The notes beneath the pieces were generated by a model. The model was not told where the DNA came from. It saw only the letters and a program-made list of their open reading frames with translations, and searched no databases. The position numbers and the translations under genes were made by a program. From assembly GCA_964509765.1 (NCBI GenBank), contig CAZDYI010000049.1, positions 1-64,000 on the forward strand: DNA of 64,000 nucleotides. The letters run 5' to 3'. The stretch's first letter is position 1. Each line of letters begins with the position of its first letter. Origin of the DNA: CAZDYI01 sp964509765. Its GTDB lineage: Bacteria; Pseudomonadota; Gammaproteobacteria; Tethybacterales; Tethybacteraceae. Of this stretch, positions 1 through 9,524 are shown one piece after another.

Positions 1-1110
1 CGGCACCTCGACGCTGCACGTCGGCGGCAGGTTCGGGATCAGCCCGTCGGCGTTGAACACGTTGCCGTTAAGCGTGAACGGCTCGTCGCGCGCGTGGGCG
101 GCCATGATCGACGAGGCGTACTCGTTCGACACCTCCTGCCCGCCCCTCTCCACGTCGGCGAGCATCGCGCCGACGTCCTGCCACTTGCGGTTCTGCGCCT
201 CGACGCGCTCCATGTACTCGTCGAGGGGCACCTCGAAGCGGTCGATGAGGTCCTCGCGGCCGCGCTTGATGAACCACGGGACGTACTCCGAGAAGTGCTC
301 GGAGCTCTCCGTGACGAAGTAGCCCAGCCGCAGCAGCATCTCGTAGCGGACCTTCTCGGCGAGCCCGCGGCCGTGGGCCATCGGCTTGGCGGTCCTCGTC
401 GACTGCCGCTCGCCTTCGACTATCTCGCGCGCGACCTCCCTCATCCTCGGGTAGAGGTCCTCGGCGGCGCCGTTCGCCCTGCGCTCGAAGCGGGTGTAGA
501 ACGCCATGTGGTTGATCCCGGCGCAGTCGAAGTCGATCTCGCCATGGGCGATGCCCATGTCGTCGGCGAGCATCTCGGCGGTGCCCTGCACCGAGTGGCA
601 CAGCCCGATCGCCTTGATCCCGGGCAGCTCGCGGCCGAGGGCGATCATGTTCATCGCCATCGGGTTGACGTACTGGAGCCAGAGCGCGTCCGGGCACAGC
701 TCGGCCATGTCCCTGCCGATGTCGAGCAGCACCGGGATCGTGCGCAGCCCGCGCATGATCCCGCCGATCCCCATGGTGTCGGCGATCGTCTGCCGCAGGC
801 CGTACCTGTCGCGCGGCAGCCTGAAGTCGATGAGCATCCCGGGGTCGTAGCCCGCGACCTGGATCGAGGTGATCACGTAGTCCGCCCCCTTGAGCGCCTC
901 GCGCCGGTCCAGGGTGGCGATCACGCTCGCCCGCGGCGAGAGCTTCTCAACGAGGGCGCGGACGACGGTCTCGGAGTTCTTGAGCCGCTCGCCGTCGATG
1001 TCCATCAGGGCGACCTCGACGTCGCCGAATCCCTCCGTAAGCAGGGCGTCGGTCACGAGCCGCTTGGTGAAGACGGCGCTGCCCGCGCCGATGATGCAGA
1101 GCCTTGCCAT
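1..1110 (-). CDS. GH4 alpha-galactosidase/alpha-glucosidase, 3' end cut by window
   Basis: Cytoplasmic NAD+- and Mn2+-dependent glycosidase of family GH4 (MelA/AglA type), which cleaves by a redox-elimination mechanism. The first 370 codons are present; the C-terminus lies beyond position 1. Seen in the translation: an N-terminal Rossmann start (MARLCIIGAGSAVF), the ALMDID stretch after beta-2, QYVNPMAMN, the metal-site cysteine in GLCHSVQGTAEM and the histidine in AGINHMAFY, then SSEHFSEYVPWF. These are hallmark GH4 motifs and look closest to MelA. ATG at 1110-1108 is preceded by AAGGA at SD distance. It is divergent from the Gfo/Idh-AKR fusion and the family-5 ABC operon. Rhizobial alpha-galactoside importers (Agp) pair a family-5 binding protein with MelA, so alpha-galactosides are a reasonable inferred substrate; the exact sugar is unknown. 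Confidence 0.88.
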   Translation of the reverse strand, partial: MARLCIIGAGSAVFTKRLVTDALLTEGFGDVEVALMDIDGERLKNSETVVRALVEKLSPRASVIATLDRREALKGADYVITSIQVAGYDPGMLIDFRLPRDRYGLRQTIADTMGIGGIMRGLRTIPVLLDIGRDMAELCPDALWLQYVNPMAMNMIALGRELPGIKAIGLCHSVQGTAEMLADDMGIAHGEIDFDCAGINHMAFYTRFERRANGAAEDLYPRMREVAREIVEGERQSTRTAKPMAHGRGLAEKVRYEMLLRLGYFVTESSEHFSEYVPWFIKRGREDLIDRFEVPLDEYMERVEAQNRKWQDVGAMLADVERGGQEVSNEYASSIMAAHARDEPFTLNGNVFNADGLIPNLPPTCSVEVP

Positions 1111-1144
1111 GTTTCCTTGTGCCTTTTCCCGTTGCGGGCGGATG

Positions 1145-1150
1145 ATTATA
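1145..1150 (-). promoter_or_regulatory. -10 box for the GH4 gene
   Basis: Perfect TATAAT on the minus strand, 34 nt before the GH4 ATG. No convincing -35 hexamer is visible 16-18 bp upstream, so activation by a regulator is possible. Confidence 0.5.
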
Positions 1151-1220
1151 TTTTCGCGGAGCGCGGGACGCGGGGGAGACATGCCTAGAATCAGGGCAGG
1201 GTAGGGGGACGAGGAGGACC

Positions 1221-3233
1221 ATGGGACAGGAAACCGTGCGGTGGGGCGTGTTCGGCCCCGGCTCGATCGCCAACAACTTCGCCGCCGGCGTCGCCGAGGC
1301 GCCCAACGCCGAGCTCGTCGCCGCGGCCGGCCGAGACAAGGGGAGGGTCGACGCATACGCCGACCGCCACGGCATTGAGGGCGACCGCAGGCACGTCGGC
1401 CTGCCGGCGCTGCTCGCGGACGGGTCGGTCGACGCGGTGTACGTCGCCACCCCGCACACCGAGCACGCCCAGAACTCCATCGACGCCCTGCGGGCGGGCA
1501 AGCACGTGCTGTGCGAGAAGCCCGCGGGGCTGAACGCAGCGGAGGTCCGGGCGATGGTCGACGTCGCGAGAGACTGCGACAGGCTGCTGATGGAGGCGTT
1601 CATGTACCTGTTCCACCCGCAGGTCGCGCGGCTGCTCGAGATCGTCTCGGCGGGAACGATCGGCGAGGTCGAGAGCGTCGAGTCGGCGCTTTGCTTCGCG
1701 GCGCCCTACGACCCCAAGTCGCGCCTGTACGACCCCGAGCTCGCCGGCGGGGCGATCATGGACGTCGGCTGCTACCCGGTCTCGCTGGCGCGGCTGGTCG
1801 CCGGCGTTCCGGTCGGCAGGCGTTTCGCCGACCCCGTGCGGATCCGCGCGATCGCCCGCAAGGCGCAAAGCGGGGTCGACGGAAAGAGCTACGCGCTGCT
1901 CGAGTTCGAGAACGGGCTGATGGCGCAGTGCACGACCGCGGTCGAGAGCGACATGCCGAGCACGGCGACGGTGCACGGCAGGATCGGCGTCGCGCACCTG
2001 CCCGACCCGTGGCTGCCGGGCAGGGAGGAGGCGCCCTCGCACTCTAAGATAGTCGTCACCGTCGGCGGCAAGGAGACCGTCGAGGAGATCGACAGCCCAG
2101 GGATGCTCTACCGCTACGAGGCCGAGCGCGCGAGCGCGGCGGTCCTCGCCGGCGGGCGCCAGGCGCCGGCGCCCGGGATGGACTGGGCGGGCAGCGAGGG
2201 CAACGCCAGGGTGCTCGAGCAGTGGCGCGACGAGGTCGGCTACTCGATCCGCCACGAGAGGACGACCGGCGGCAGGCGGCTTGAGCGGGCGGCGGCGCCC
2301 AAGGGCGGGAAGATCCCGTCGGCGGAGATCCCCGGGGTGCCGCGGCCGGTGTCGAGGCTCGTCATGGGCTGCGACAACCAGCTGCGGGAGTCGGACGCCT
2401 CGGTGATCTGGGACGCCTGGCTCGAGGCCGGCGGCAGCGCCTTCGACACGGCATGGATCTACGAGATGGGCCTGATCGAGCGGATGCTCGGCGAGTGGAT
2501 CGACTCGCGCGGGGTGCGCGGCGAGGTTACGGTGCTCGTCAAGGGCGGCCACACCCCGCACTGCGACCCGCAAAGCGTCGACGAGCAGCTGCGGGAGTCG
2601 CTCGAGCGCCTGCGCGCCGACCGCGCCGACATCTACCTTATGCACCGCGACAACCCGGACATCCCGGCCGGCGAGTTCATCGACAAGCTCAGCGAGCTCG
2701 CCGACGAGGGGCTCATCGGGGTGGCCGGCGCGTCGAACTGGTCGCTCGAGCGCTTCAGGACGGCGAACGAGTGGGCCGCCGACAACGGCCGCAAGCCGTT
2801 CGCGATCCTCAACAACAACCTGTCGCTTGCGGTGATGGAGAAGGAGGCCTGGAAAGGGAGCAGGACCTCAAACGACCCCGATACGCTGGCCTACCTGCGG
2901 GAGACGAACACCGTCCACCTGTCGTGGTCGTCGCAGGCGCGCGGCTACTTCCTGCCCGAGGAAATGCGCGGAGAGCTTCCGGACGGGACGAGGCCCGAGC
3001 AGTGCTTCGAGAGCGAGGCGAACGCGACGCGCCGCGAGCGCGCCAGGGAGCTTGCGGAGAAGAAGGGCGTCTCGCCGATGAACATAGCCGCGGCCTGGGT
3101 GCTCGGGCAGTCGTTCCCGTCGTTCGCTCTCGTCGGGCCCCGCCGGCCTGCGGAAATAGCGACCGCCTTGCCGGCCCTGGACGTGGAGCTCAGCGAGGAG
3201 GAGCTGGCCTGGCTGAACCTGGAAACAGGCTGA
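1221..3233 (+). CDS. Gfo/Idh/MocA oxidoreductase fused to aldo/keto reductase
   Basis: A 670-residue two-domain protein. Residues 1 to about 345 are a Gfo/Idh/MocA oxidoreductase: nucleotide-binding start VRWGVFGPGSIANNF, the EKPAG motif near residue 97, and the usual C-terminal alpha/beta half. From about 370 a second, complete aldo/keto reductase follows: FDTAWIYEMG near 410 (catalytic Asp and Tyr of the AKR tetrad), VLVKGG with the catalytic Lys, DIYLMHRDNPD with the His, GASNWS, and the C-terminal cofactor region. Both domains use NAD(P)(H), so the protein probably carries out paired oxidation and reduction on one sugar or polyol, for example epimerisation through a keto intermediate; this is inferred. 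ATG has GAGGAGG seven nt upstream. It lies between a GH4 gene and a family-5 ABC importer, supporting sugar catabolism. Confidence 0.85.
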   Translation: MGQETVRWGVFGPGSIANNFAAGVAEAPNAELVAAAGRDKGRVDAYADRHGIEGDRRHVGLPALLADGSVDAVYVATPHTEHAQNSIDALRAGKHVLCEKPAGLNAAEVRAMVDVARDCDRLLMEAFMYLFHPQVARLLEIVSAGTIGEVESVESALCFAAPYDPKSRLYDPELAGGAIMDVGCYPVSLARLVAGVPVGRRFADPVRIRAIARKAQSGVDGKSYALLEFENGLMAQCTTAVESDMPSTATVHGRIGVAHLPDPWLPGREEAPSHSKIVVTVGGKETVEEIDSPGMLYRYEAERASAAVLAGGRQAPAPGMDWAGSEGNARVLEQWRDEVGYSIRHERTTGGRRLERAAAPKGGKIPSAEIPGVPRPVSRLVMGCDNQLRESDASVIWDAWLEAGGSAFDTAWIYEMGLIERMLGEWIDSRGVRGEVTVLVKGGHTPHCDPQSVDEQLRESLERLRADRADIYLMHRDNPDIPAGEFIDKLSELADEGLIGVAGASNWSLERFRTANEWAADNGRKPFAILNNNLSLAVMEKEAWKGSRTSNDPDTLAYLRETNTVHLSWSSQARGYFLPEEMRGELPDGTRPEQCFESEANATRRERARELAEKKGVSPMNIAAAWVLGQSFPSFALVGPRRPAEIATALPALDVELSEEELAWLNLETG

Positions 3234-3374
3234 GGGCATCCAGGCGCGGGCAGGGTTCGCTCAGGCAACCGTAACCGATGCCGCAGCCGCGTTCCCCCGC
3301 GCGCGGCGCAAGCAGGGTAAGCGGACCCGGACACCGGCATGAGCCGTTTTGTATCGGTCTTGCCGGGCATGGTA

Positions 3375-3380
3375 TATAAT
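3375..3380 (+). promoter_or_regulatory. -10 box for the family-5 ABC operon
   Basis: TATAAT 45 nt before the binding-protein ATG, in the 192-nt gap after the fusion gene. No good -35 at normal spacing: TTGTAT at 3349 would need a 20-bp spacer. The gene has its own strong RBS (AGGAGG). Confidence 0.5.
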
Positions 3381-3425
3381 GACGGCGGCACGGGAACTTT
3401 CCCGGGCTGTTACTAGGAGGAAAAA

Positions 3426-5459
3426 ATGCAAAGCAGAAATACAGGCGCCGTGGTCGCAGGCGTGGTGGCGGGCGGTGTGTCCGCGCTGGTCGCCGGCGTC
3501 GCGCTCGCCGACCGCATTCCGTCCGAGACGCCGATGTCCACGCTGAAGTGGGACCTGATCGGGAAGGACGAGCTGTGGTACTACAAGGCCCTTCCGAGTT
3601 ACTCTGAGGCTCCGATCCTGGCCGACGCGGTAAGCGCCGGCAAGCTTCCCCCCGTCAAGGACCGCCTTCCGGACGAGCCGCTGGTCTTCGCGACCGGCGC
3701 GATGTCCGACGGCGTCGGCGAGTACGGCGGCGTTTTCCGCCACGTGATCGGCGGGCGTCCCGAGGGCTGGAACTGGATGGCGGGCCTGCACCAGGGCTGG
3801 GGCGGGATAAACATCACCATGCAGGAGTGCCTGGTCCGGGTCGGCCCGCTGTGGCAGGTCAAGCCCGAGGAGCAGGACGGCCCGCTGCCGAACCTGGCGA
3901 AGTCGTGGTCGTGGAGCGGCGACCGCCGGGAGCTGACTCTTAACCTCATCGAGGGCGCGAAGTGGTCCGACGGCGACCCGTTCGACACCGATGACATCGA
4001 GTTCTGGTGGGAGGACAACGTACAGGACCCGAACGTCCCGTCGCGGATGGACGTCAACGGGATGGGCGAGGGCACCCGCATGGAGGTCACCGGCCCGTAC
4101 TCGTTCAAGTTCGTCTTCAGCGAGCCACAGGGACCCGCGCGCGTCGCGACGCTCGCGTACATCCAGGGCTGCCCGGGCCCGAGCCACGTGCTCAAGCCGC
4201 AGCACCCGAAGTACTCGAGCAACTCGTACGACGACTACATCAACATCATGCCCGCCGAGGGCAACAACGGCGACATCGACGTCCCGGTGATGGGGATGTT
4301 CGTGCCGGTGCTGCACAGGCCCGACGAGATCGTGGTCATGCGCCGCAACCCGTACTACTGGAAGGTGGACGAGCGGGGCCAGCAGCTGCCGTACCTCAAC
4401 GAGATGCACTTCAAGCTGTCTACCTGGTCCGACCGGACCACCCAGGCGGTGGCGGGAACCGGCGACTTCTCGAACATGGAGAACCCGGGCAACTACGTCG
4501 AGGCGCTCAAGCAGTCGCAGGCTGCCGACAGCCCGACGCAGGCGAACTTCGGCTCGCGCGCGCTCGGCTGGAACATCGAGATCAACCTGTCCGAGACCGT
4601 CGGGGTCAACTCCGACCACGACCGCAACCTGCGGGCGCTGTTCCGCGAGCGCGACTTCCGCGAGGCGATCAGCCGCGCGATCGACCGCGTCGCGGTGGGA
4701 CAGTCCGTCGCCAGGGGTCCGTTCACCCACCCGTGGGCGGGCGGCTTCACCTCGGGCTCGCCGTACTACAACGAGGACGTGATCACGTTCTACGGCTTCG
4801 ACAAGGACCGGGCGAACTCGATCCTTGACGGCATGGGCCTGTACGACACCGACGGCGACGGCATCCGCAACCTCGCGGACGGCGGCGAGAACCTCGAGAT
4901 CGACATGTGGTACGACACCTCGGAGCCGACCGACAAGAAGCAGGCCGACGCCGTGGTCGCGATGCTCGGCGAGGTCGGGATCAACCTGATCCTCAACCCC
5001 ACCGACGACATCGACCCGCCGGCGCGCTCGGGAACCTACAACTTCCTGCTCCGCCGCAACCACTGGCTGATCCCGACCCGCGAGACGATCCGGTACATCC
5101 CGGTCTCGCCGAACGGCCCGGGCTTCCACCTCGAGGACGAGAACGGCGAGCGCAAGCTGTTCGGCTTCGAGAACCAGATCCTGCGCGCGTACGAGACCTT
5201 CTCGTCCTCGTGGAACCAGGACGAGGTGGTCGCCGCGGCCAACGAGATCAACAAGCTGTGGACCGAGAACATCTACACGATCGGCCTGATCCAGGCGCCG
5301 GCCGCGCTATTGGTCAACAAGCGGATCAAGAACGCCCACCCCGGCGTTCCGGTGTTCATGTTCGAGTGGGCCGAGGACTCGCTGGTGCGCGAGCGCCTGT
5401 GGACCCCGAAGGGCGACCAGCTCGACGAGCTGCTGCCCGACGTCGTCCCGCACATATAG
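3426..5459 (+). CDS. ABC importer substrate-binding protein, family 5
   Basis: Periplasmic solute-binding protein of the SBP_bac_5 (DppA/OppA/AgpA) family, 677 aa. A Sec signal peptide ends near residue 28 (VALA before DRIPSE). The mature protein contains the family pattern of an early 'entry' segment (LAKSWSWSGDRRELTLNL), FDTDDIEFWWED near residue 190, and the FREAISRAIDR helix near 415 that typifies this family. It is longer than usual dipeptide-binding proteins (about 530 aa), like the larger oligosaccharide/oligopeptide members. AGGAGG precedes ATG by 6 nt. An intrinsic terminator follows, then permease genes. With GH4 and a sugar oxidoreductase next door, an alpha-linked oligosaccharide is a likelier ligand than a peptide, but this is inference. 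Confidence 0.9.
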   Translation: MQSRNTGAVVAGVVAGGVSALVAGVALADRIPSETPMSTLKWDLIGKDELWYYKALPSYSEAPILADAVSAGKLPPVKDRLPDEPLVFATGAMSDGVGEYGGVFRHVIGGRPEGWNWMAGLHQGWGGINITMQECLVRVGPLWQVKPEEQDGPLPNLAKSWSWSGDRRELTLNLIEGAKWSDGDPFDTDDIEFWWEDNVQDPNVPSRMDVNGMGEGTRMEVTGPYSFKFVFSEPQGPARVATLAYIQGCPGPSHVLKPQHPKYSSNSYDDYINIMPAEGNNGDIDVPVMGMFVPVLHRPDEIVVMRRNPYYWKVDERGQQLPYLNEMHFKLSTWSDRTTQAVAGTGDFSNMENPGNYVEALKQSQAADSPTQANFGSRALGWNIEINLSETVGVNSDHDRNLRALFRERDFREAISRAIDRVAVGQSVARGPFTHPWAGGFTSGSPYYNEDVITFYGFDKDRANSILDGMGLYDTDGDGIRNLADGGENLEIDMWYDTSEPTDKKQADAVVAMLGEVGINLILNPTDDIDPPARSGTYNFLLRRNHWLIPTRETIRYIPVSPNGPGFHLEDENGERKLFGFENQILRAYETFSSSWNQDEVVAAANEINKLWTENIYTIGLIQAPAALLVNKRIKNAHPGVPVFMFEWAEDSLVRERLWTPKGDQLDELLPDVVPHI

Positions 5460-5505
5460 GGAAGGGCGCGGACACGGCTTTCCCCGGCCGCAAGAGGGGA
5501 CAGGC

Positions 5506-5552
5506 AAGCCGCCGGACCGGCCGACAGGGGCAGGTCCGGCGGCTTCATTTTT
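5506..5552 (+). terminator. Intrinsic terminator between binding protein and permease
   Basis: Perfect 13-bp stem (AAGCCGCCGGACC, 5506-5518, with its complement at 5533-5545), 14-nt loop, followed by CATTTTT. Partial termination here would give more binding protein than permease. Confidence 0.85.
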
Positions 5553-5586
5553 AAGGCACGGGGGAGAAGGTCCGGGGCAATAGGCT

Positions 5587-6612
5587 GTGCTCGGCTTCCT
5601 GGAGTTCCTCGGCAAGAGGGTCCTTGCGACGGTCCCGCTGCTGGTCGGGATATCGTTCGTCTCGTTCTCGATAATCTACGCGGTCCCCGGGGACTACGTG
5701 GACACCTGGATCTCGCGCACCGCGGCGTTCACCGGGCAGACCATCGAGGAGCTCGAGCCGCAGGCCGAGGCGCTGCGCAGGAAGTACGGACTCGACAAGC
5801 CCTTTTTGCAGCAGTACGGCTCCTGGCTGTGGGGGATAGTCTCCGAGGGCGACTTCGGGCCCTCGTTCAGCCAGTCGCGCGAGGTCGCGGACGTGATGAG
5901 CCAGAGGCTCGGGCGGACGCTGCTTCTCGCGGTCATCACGCTCGTGATCGGCCAGGTCACGGGCGCGCTGCTCGGGATCTACGCGGCGCTCAACCAGTAC
6001 AAGATCGGCGACGTCGCCGCGACCGTGCTCGCCTTCACCGGGATAACGATACCGAAGTTCGTCATCTCGCTGATCATCCTCTACTTCATGGCGTTCGTCT
6101 TCCACTCGCCGTACATCGGGGCCTTGCTCTCGCCGCAGTACCAGATCGCCGACGAGATCACCTGGGGGATGGTCGGAAACTACTTCCTGCACGTCTGGCC
6201 GGTCATCCTGATCTCGGTCTGGGCGGGCCAGGCATACACGCTGCGGATGATGCGCGGAAACCTGCTTGACACGATGAACCGGCAGTACGTCGAGACCGCC
6301 AGGGCAAAGGGGCTGTCGAACGGCAAGGTGATCTTCCTGCACGCGGTCCCCAACGCGCTGCACCCGATCATCATGAACCAGGGCGCGCGCTTCGACTACA
6401 TGGTCAAGGGCGAGATCGAGATCGCGATCGTGCTCGGCATACCGACGATCGGCCCGCTGATCCTCAACGCGGTCTACCAGCGCGACAGCTACCTGGTCGC
6501 GGCGATCTTCCTCGCGGTCGCGGTCCTGCTCGTGATCGGCAACCTGATCGCGGACCTGCTGCTCGCGCTGCTCGACCCCCGCGTGCGGCACGCGACTATG
6601 AGGCAGCACTGA
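5587..6612 (+). CDS. Family-5 ABC importer permease 1 (DppB/OppB-like)
   Basis: Inner-membrane permease, 341 aa, with the DppB layout. The first TM helix begins at residue 9 (RVLATVPLLVGISFVSFSII), followed by a periplasmic segment with the typical YGLDKPFLQQYG, then five TM helices. The cytoplasmic EAA loop that docks the ATPase is YVETARAKGLSNGKVIFLHA near 235. Starts with GTG; no strong SD is visible, so translation may depend on readthrough or coupling from upstream. It lies downstream of the terminator at 5506 and overlaps the next gene by one base (TGATG). Confidence 0.9.
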   Translation: MLGFLEFLGKRVLATVPLLVGISFVSFSIIYAVPGDYVDTWISRTAAFTGQTIEELEPQAEALRRKYGLDKPFLQQYGSWLWGIVSEGDFGPSFSQSREVADVMSQRLGRTLLLAVITLVIGQVTGALLGIYAALNQYKIGDVAATVLAFTGITIPKFVISLIILYFMAFVFHSPYIGALLSPQYQIADEITWGMVGNYFLHVWPVILISVWAGQAYTLRMMRGNLLDTMNRQYVETARAKGLSNGKVIFLHAVPNALHPIIMNQGARFDYMVKGEIEIAIVLGIPTIGPLILNAVYQRDSYLVAAIFLAVAVLLVIGNLIADLLLALLDPRVRHATMRQH

Positions 6613-7751
6613 TGGCGGCGGAGGCAGCGGTCGACTCGGGAGGTGCGGGTCCTGCGGAGGAGCGGCGCACCTCGCTCACGTACTGGCAGCTCGTCCGGCG
6701 AAGGCTCGCGGCCAACCGCTATGCGATGACCGGCCTCGTGCTGGTCGTCGCGATCCTCGCGATCGGGATCTTCAACCCGTTCCTGACCCCGTACTCGCCG
6801 CTGACGAACAACACCGACCGGCAGTACTACCCGCCGCAGGGGATCAACTGGATCTACACCGACGGCGAGTTCCACCTGCGGCCGTTCGTCTACGGCCTGA
6901 CCGAGGTGATGGACCCGGTCACCTTCGAGTTCAGCCACGAGAACAACCCCGAGGAGAGGTTCCCGGTGCGGTTCTTCACCGAGGGCGACGAGTGGACCTT
7001 CCTCGGTATCGAGGGCAGCACGCGGCTGTTCGGTGTGGACACGGAGGCCGGCCACTACATGCACCTGCTCGGGACCGACAACCTCGGCCGCGACGTCTTC
7101 AGCCGGATGCTCGCGGGCACGACCATCACGCTCCTGATGGCGTTCACGGTCGTGCTGCTTTCAGCTGTGATCGGCCTTGCCGTGGGCCTGTGCGCGGGCT
7201 ACTTCGCCGGGACATTCGACCTGGTCTCTCAGCGGATAACCGAGTTCATCCAGTCCTTCCCGGACCTGCCGCTGTACCTCGCGCTGCTCGCGCTGCTGCC
7301 GACGAGGGCGGACAAGACGGTGGTGTTTTTGATGTTCGCGGGCATCCTCGTCCTGCTCCGGTGGGCGCCGTTCTCGCGCGAGATCCGCGGGATGGTGTTC
7401 GCGATCCGGGGGATGGACTACGTGCGCTCTGCGGTCGCGGTCGGCGCGAGCAGGACCCGGATCCTGGTCCGCCACATCCTGCCGAACACATTGACCCAGG
7501 TGATCGTCTGGGTGACCTACGCCTTCCCGGAGATCATCCTGCTCGAGACCTTCCTGTCGTTCCTGGGCGTCGGCATCCAGCAGCCGCAGATCTCCTGGGG
7601 GCTGATGCTCAACCAGATCCTCGACTTCCAGTCCTTCGGCGCTGCGCCGTGGATGATGTCGCCGGTGGTGATGATAGTCCTGTCGGTGTTCGCCTTCAAC
7701 GCCTTCGGCGACGGGCTGCGCGACGCGATCGACCCCTACCACGATGTCTGA
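6612..7751 (+). CDS. Family-5 ABC importer permease 2 (DppC/OppC-like)
   Basis: Second permease, 379 aa. It has the N-terminal OppC region (residues 20-60 with TM1 near 38-58). An extended periplasmic insert of about 90 residues follows (about 60-150), ending in HLLGTDNLGRDVFSRML, the family signature. Then come the transport TM domain with LIQSFPDLPLYLAL-type helices and the EAA loop YVRSAVAVGASRTRILVRHI near 270. The long TM1-TM2 insert is characteristic of the subgroup handling larger ligands. ATG overlaps the upstream TGA by one base, and the gene itself overlaps the ATPase by 8 nt, so the three are translationally coupled. Confidence 0.9.
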   Translation: MAAEAAVDSGGAGPAEERRTSLTYWQLVRRRLAANRYAMTGLVLVVAILAIGIFNPFLTPYSPLTNNTDRQYYPPQGINWIYTDGEFHLRPFVYGLTEVMDPVTFEFSHENNPEERFPVRFFTEGDEWTFLGIEGSTRLFGVDTEAGHYMHLLGTDNLGRDVFSRMLAGTTITLLMAFTVVLLSAVIGLAVGLCAGYFAGTFDLVSQRITEFIQSFPDLPLYLALLALLPTRADKTVVFLMFAGILVLLRWAPFSREIRGMVFAIRGMDYVRSAVAVGASRTRILVRHILPNTLTQVIVWVTYAFPEIILLETFLSFLGVGIQQPQISWGLMLNQILDFQSFGAAPWMMSPVVMIVLSVFAFNAFGDGLRDAIDPYHDV

Positions 7752-9408
7752 GTCGGCGGCGGGGGGTAACGGCGCGGCGCGCCCGCTGCTAGTCGCGGAG
7801 GGCGTCGACGTCAGGTTCCCTTTGATCGACCACACCCTGCATGCGGTCAAGGGGGTGGACCTTATGATCGAGCGCGGCAAGACGACGGCCCTCGTCGGCG
7901 AGAGCGGATCGGGCAAGTCGGTCACGGCAAGGGCGATCATGCGCATGCTGCCCGAGCGCGCGCAGATCGACCCCAAGATAAGGGTCGAGCTCGCCGGCGA
8001 CGACCTGATGGCGCTCGACGAGCTCGAGATGCAGAAGGTGCGCGGCAACCGGATCACGATGATCTTCCAGGAGCCGATGACGAGCCTCAACCCGCTGTAC
8101 ACCATCGGCAGCCAGATCGTCGAGGTGATCAGGGCACACCGCGACATCGACAAGAAGGAGGCGACGGCCGAGGCCCTGCAGCTGCTCAAGGAGGTGCACA
8201 TCCCGCAGCCCGAGGCGCGCCTGCGGCAGTACCCCCACCAGCTGTCGGGCGGCCAGCGCCAGCGCGTGATGATCGCGATCGCGATCGCGAACAAGCCGGA
8301 GCTCCTTATCGCCGACGAGCCGACGACGGCGCTCGACGTCACCGTCCAGGCGCAGATCCTCAAGCTGATCAAGGAGCTCCAGGACAAGTACGGGATGGCG
8401 GTCCTGTTGATCACGCACAACCTGACGGTGGTCGAGCAGACCGCGGACTTCGTCTGCGTGATGCGCCACGGCGAGATAGTCGAGCGGGGGCAGACCAAGG
8501 GGATCTTCTCGGACCCGAAGCACCCCTACACGATCCACCTCATCGAGAGCGAGCCGAGCGGCGAGCCGGACCCGCTCCCTGCGGACGCCGGCGAGATCGT
8601 CCGCGGCGACGCGATCAAGGTCCGCTACCAGCTGGTGACCGGGAGCATGTTCAACCGGAAGAAGGTCGAGCTGATGGCGGTCAACGACGTGAGCCTCGAG
8701 GTCCGCAAGGGCGAGACGCTCGGCATCGTCGGCGAGTCGGGATCGGGAAAGACCACGCTCGGGATGACGCTGATCCGCCTCAACGAGGCGACCGCCGGCG
8801 AGGTGCGCTTCTGCGGCAAGCGGATCGACGACCTGAGCCACAAGGACCTCCTGCCGTACCGGCCGCGCATGCAGGTCGTGTTCCAGGACCCGTTCTCCTC
8901 GCTCAACCCGCGGATGATCGTCCGGCAGATCATCGCCGAGGGCCTGATAGTCAACAACCTGTGCAAGACCGGCAAGGAGGTGACCGAGCGCGTGGCGCGC
9001 GCGCTGCGCGAGGTGCGCATGGAGCCGGAGATGATGGACCGCTTTCCGCACGAGTTCTCCGGCGGGCAGCGGCAGCGCATCGCGATCGCGCGGATGATCG
9101 CGATGGACCCCGAGTTCGTTGTCCTCGACGAGCCGACCTCGGCGCTCGACCTGTCGATCCAGGCGCAGATCATCGACCTGCTCCGCGAGCTGCGGCGCAA
9201 CCACAGCCTGAGCTTCGTTTTCATCAGCCACGACCTCAAGGTGATCAAGGCGCTCTGCCACCGGGTGATGGTCATGGAGCACGGCGTGGTGGTCGAGGCC
9301 GGGCCGACCAAGGAGGTCCTCGAGAGCCCCAAGGAGGAGTACACCGCCCGCCTGGTCGAGGCGGCGTTCAAGGTCATACCCCGGGAGGAATGGGAGGAGG
9401 CCGCCTAG
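7744..9408 (+). CDS. Fused dual ATPase of family-5 ABC importer (DppD-DppF type)
   Basis: Single 554-aa protein with two complete ABC ATPase domains, replacing separate DppD and DppF subunits. Domain 1: Walker A GESGSGKS near residue 53, Q-loop FQEPMTSL, signature LSGGQRQR, Walker B LLIADEPTTALD, H-loop ITHN. A linker of about 50 residues containing the oligopeptide-type HPYT segment follows. Domain 2: Walker A GESGSGKT near 332, FQDPFSSL, FSGGQRQR, VVLDEPTSALD, ISHD. Both sites look catalytically intact. It completes the importer encoded from 3426. The gene ends in TAG, which matters for reading the amber codon in the next operon. Confidence 0.93.
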   Translation: MSESAAGGNGAARPLLVAEGVDVRFPLIDHTLHAVKGVDLMIERGKTTALVGESGSGKSVTARAIMRMLPERAQIDPKIRVELAGDDLMALDELEMQKVRGNRITMIFQEPMTSLNPLYTIGSQIVEVIRAHRDIDKKEATAEALQLLKEVHIPQPEARLRQYPHQLSGGQRQRVMIAIAIANKPELLIADEPTTALDVTVQAQILKLIKELQDKYGMAVLLITHNLTVVEQTADFVCVMRHGEIVERGQTKGIFSDPKHPYTIHLIESEPSGEPDPLPADAGEIVRGDAIKVRYQLVTGSMFNRKKVELMAVNDVSLEVRKGETLGIVGESGSGKTTLGMTLIRLNEATAGEVRFCGKRIDDLSHKDLLPYRPRMQVVFQDPFSSLNPRMIVRQIIAEGLIVNNLCKTGKEVTERVARALREVRMEPEMMDRFPHEFSGGQRQRIAIARMIAMDPEFVVLDEPTSALDLSIQAQIIDLLRELRRNHSLSFVFISHDLKVIKALCHRVMVMEHGVVVEAGPTKEVLESPKEEYTARLVEAAFKVIPREEWEEAA

Positions 9409-9486
9409 GCCGGGCGCCGCGTCCAATGGTCGAGGAGATCAGTAACCCCCGGGGCAGGAGTCCGGCGCCGCTGGCGGCCATGCGGA

Positions 9487-9492
9487 TAAAAT
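9487..9492 (+). promoter_or_regulatory. Candidate -10 box for the second ABC operon
   Basis: TAAAAT 33 nt before the ATG at 9525, in the 116-nt gap after the dual ATPase. No clear -35. GGAGG precedes the start by about 8 nt. Confidence 0.35.
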
Positions 9493-9524
9493 GCGGAGCA
9501 GGACTGAACTGACGGAGGATTGAC

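Noticed and set aside
53..1188. Long plus-strand frames opposite the GH4 gene
   Set aside because: GC-rich codon bias leaves antisense frames open; the minus strand encodes an unmistakable GH4 enzyme.
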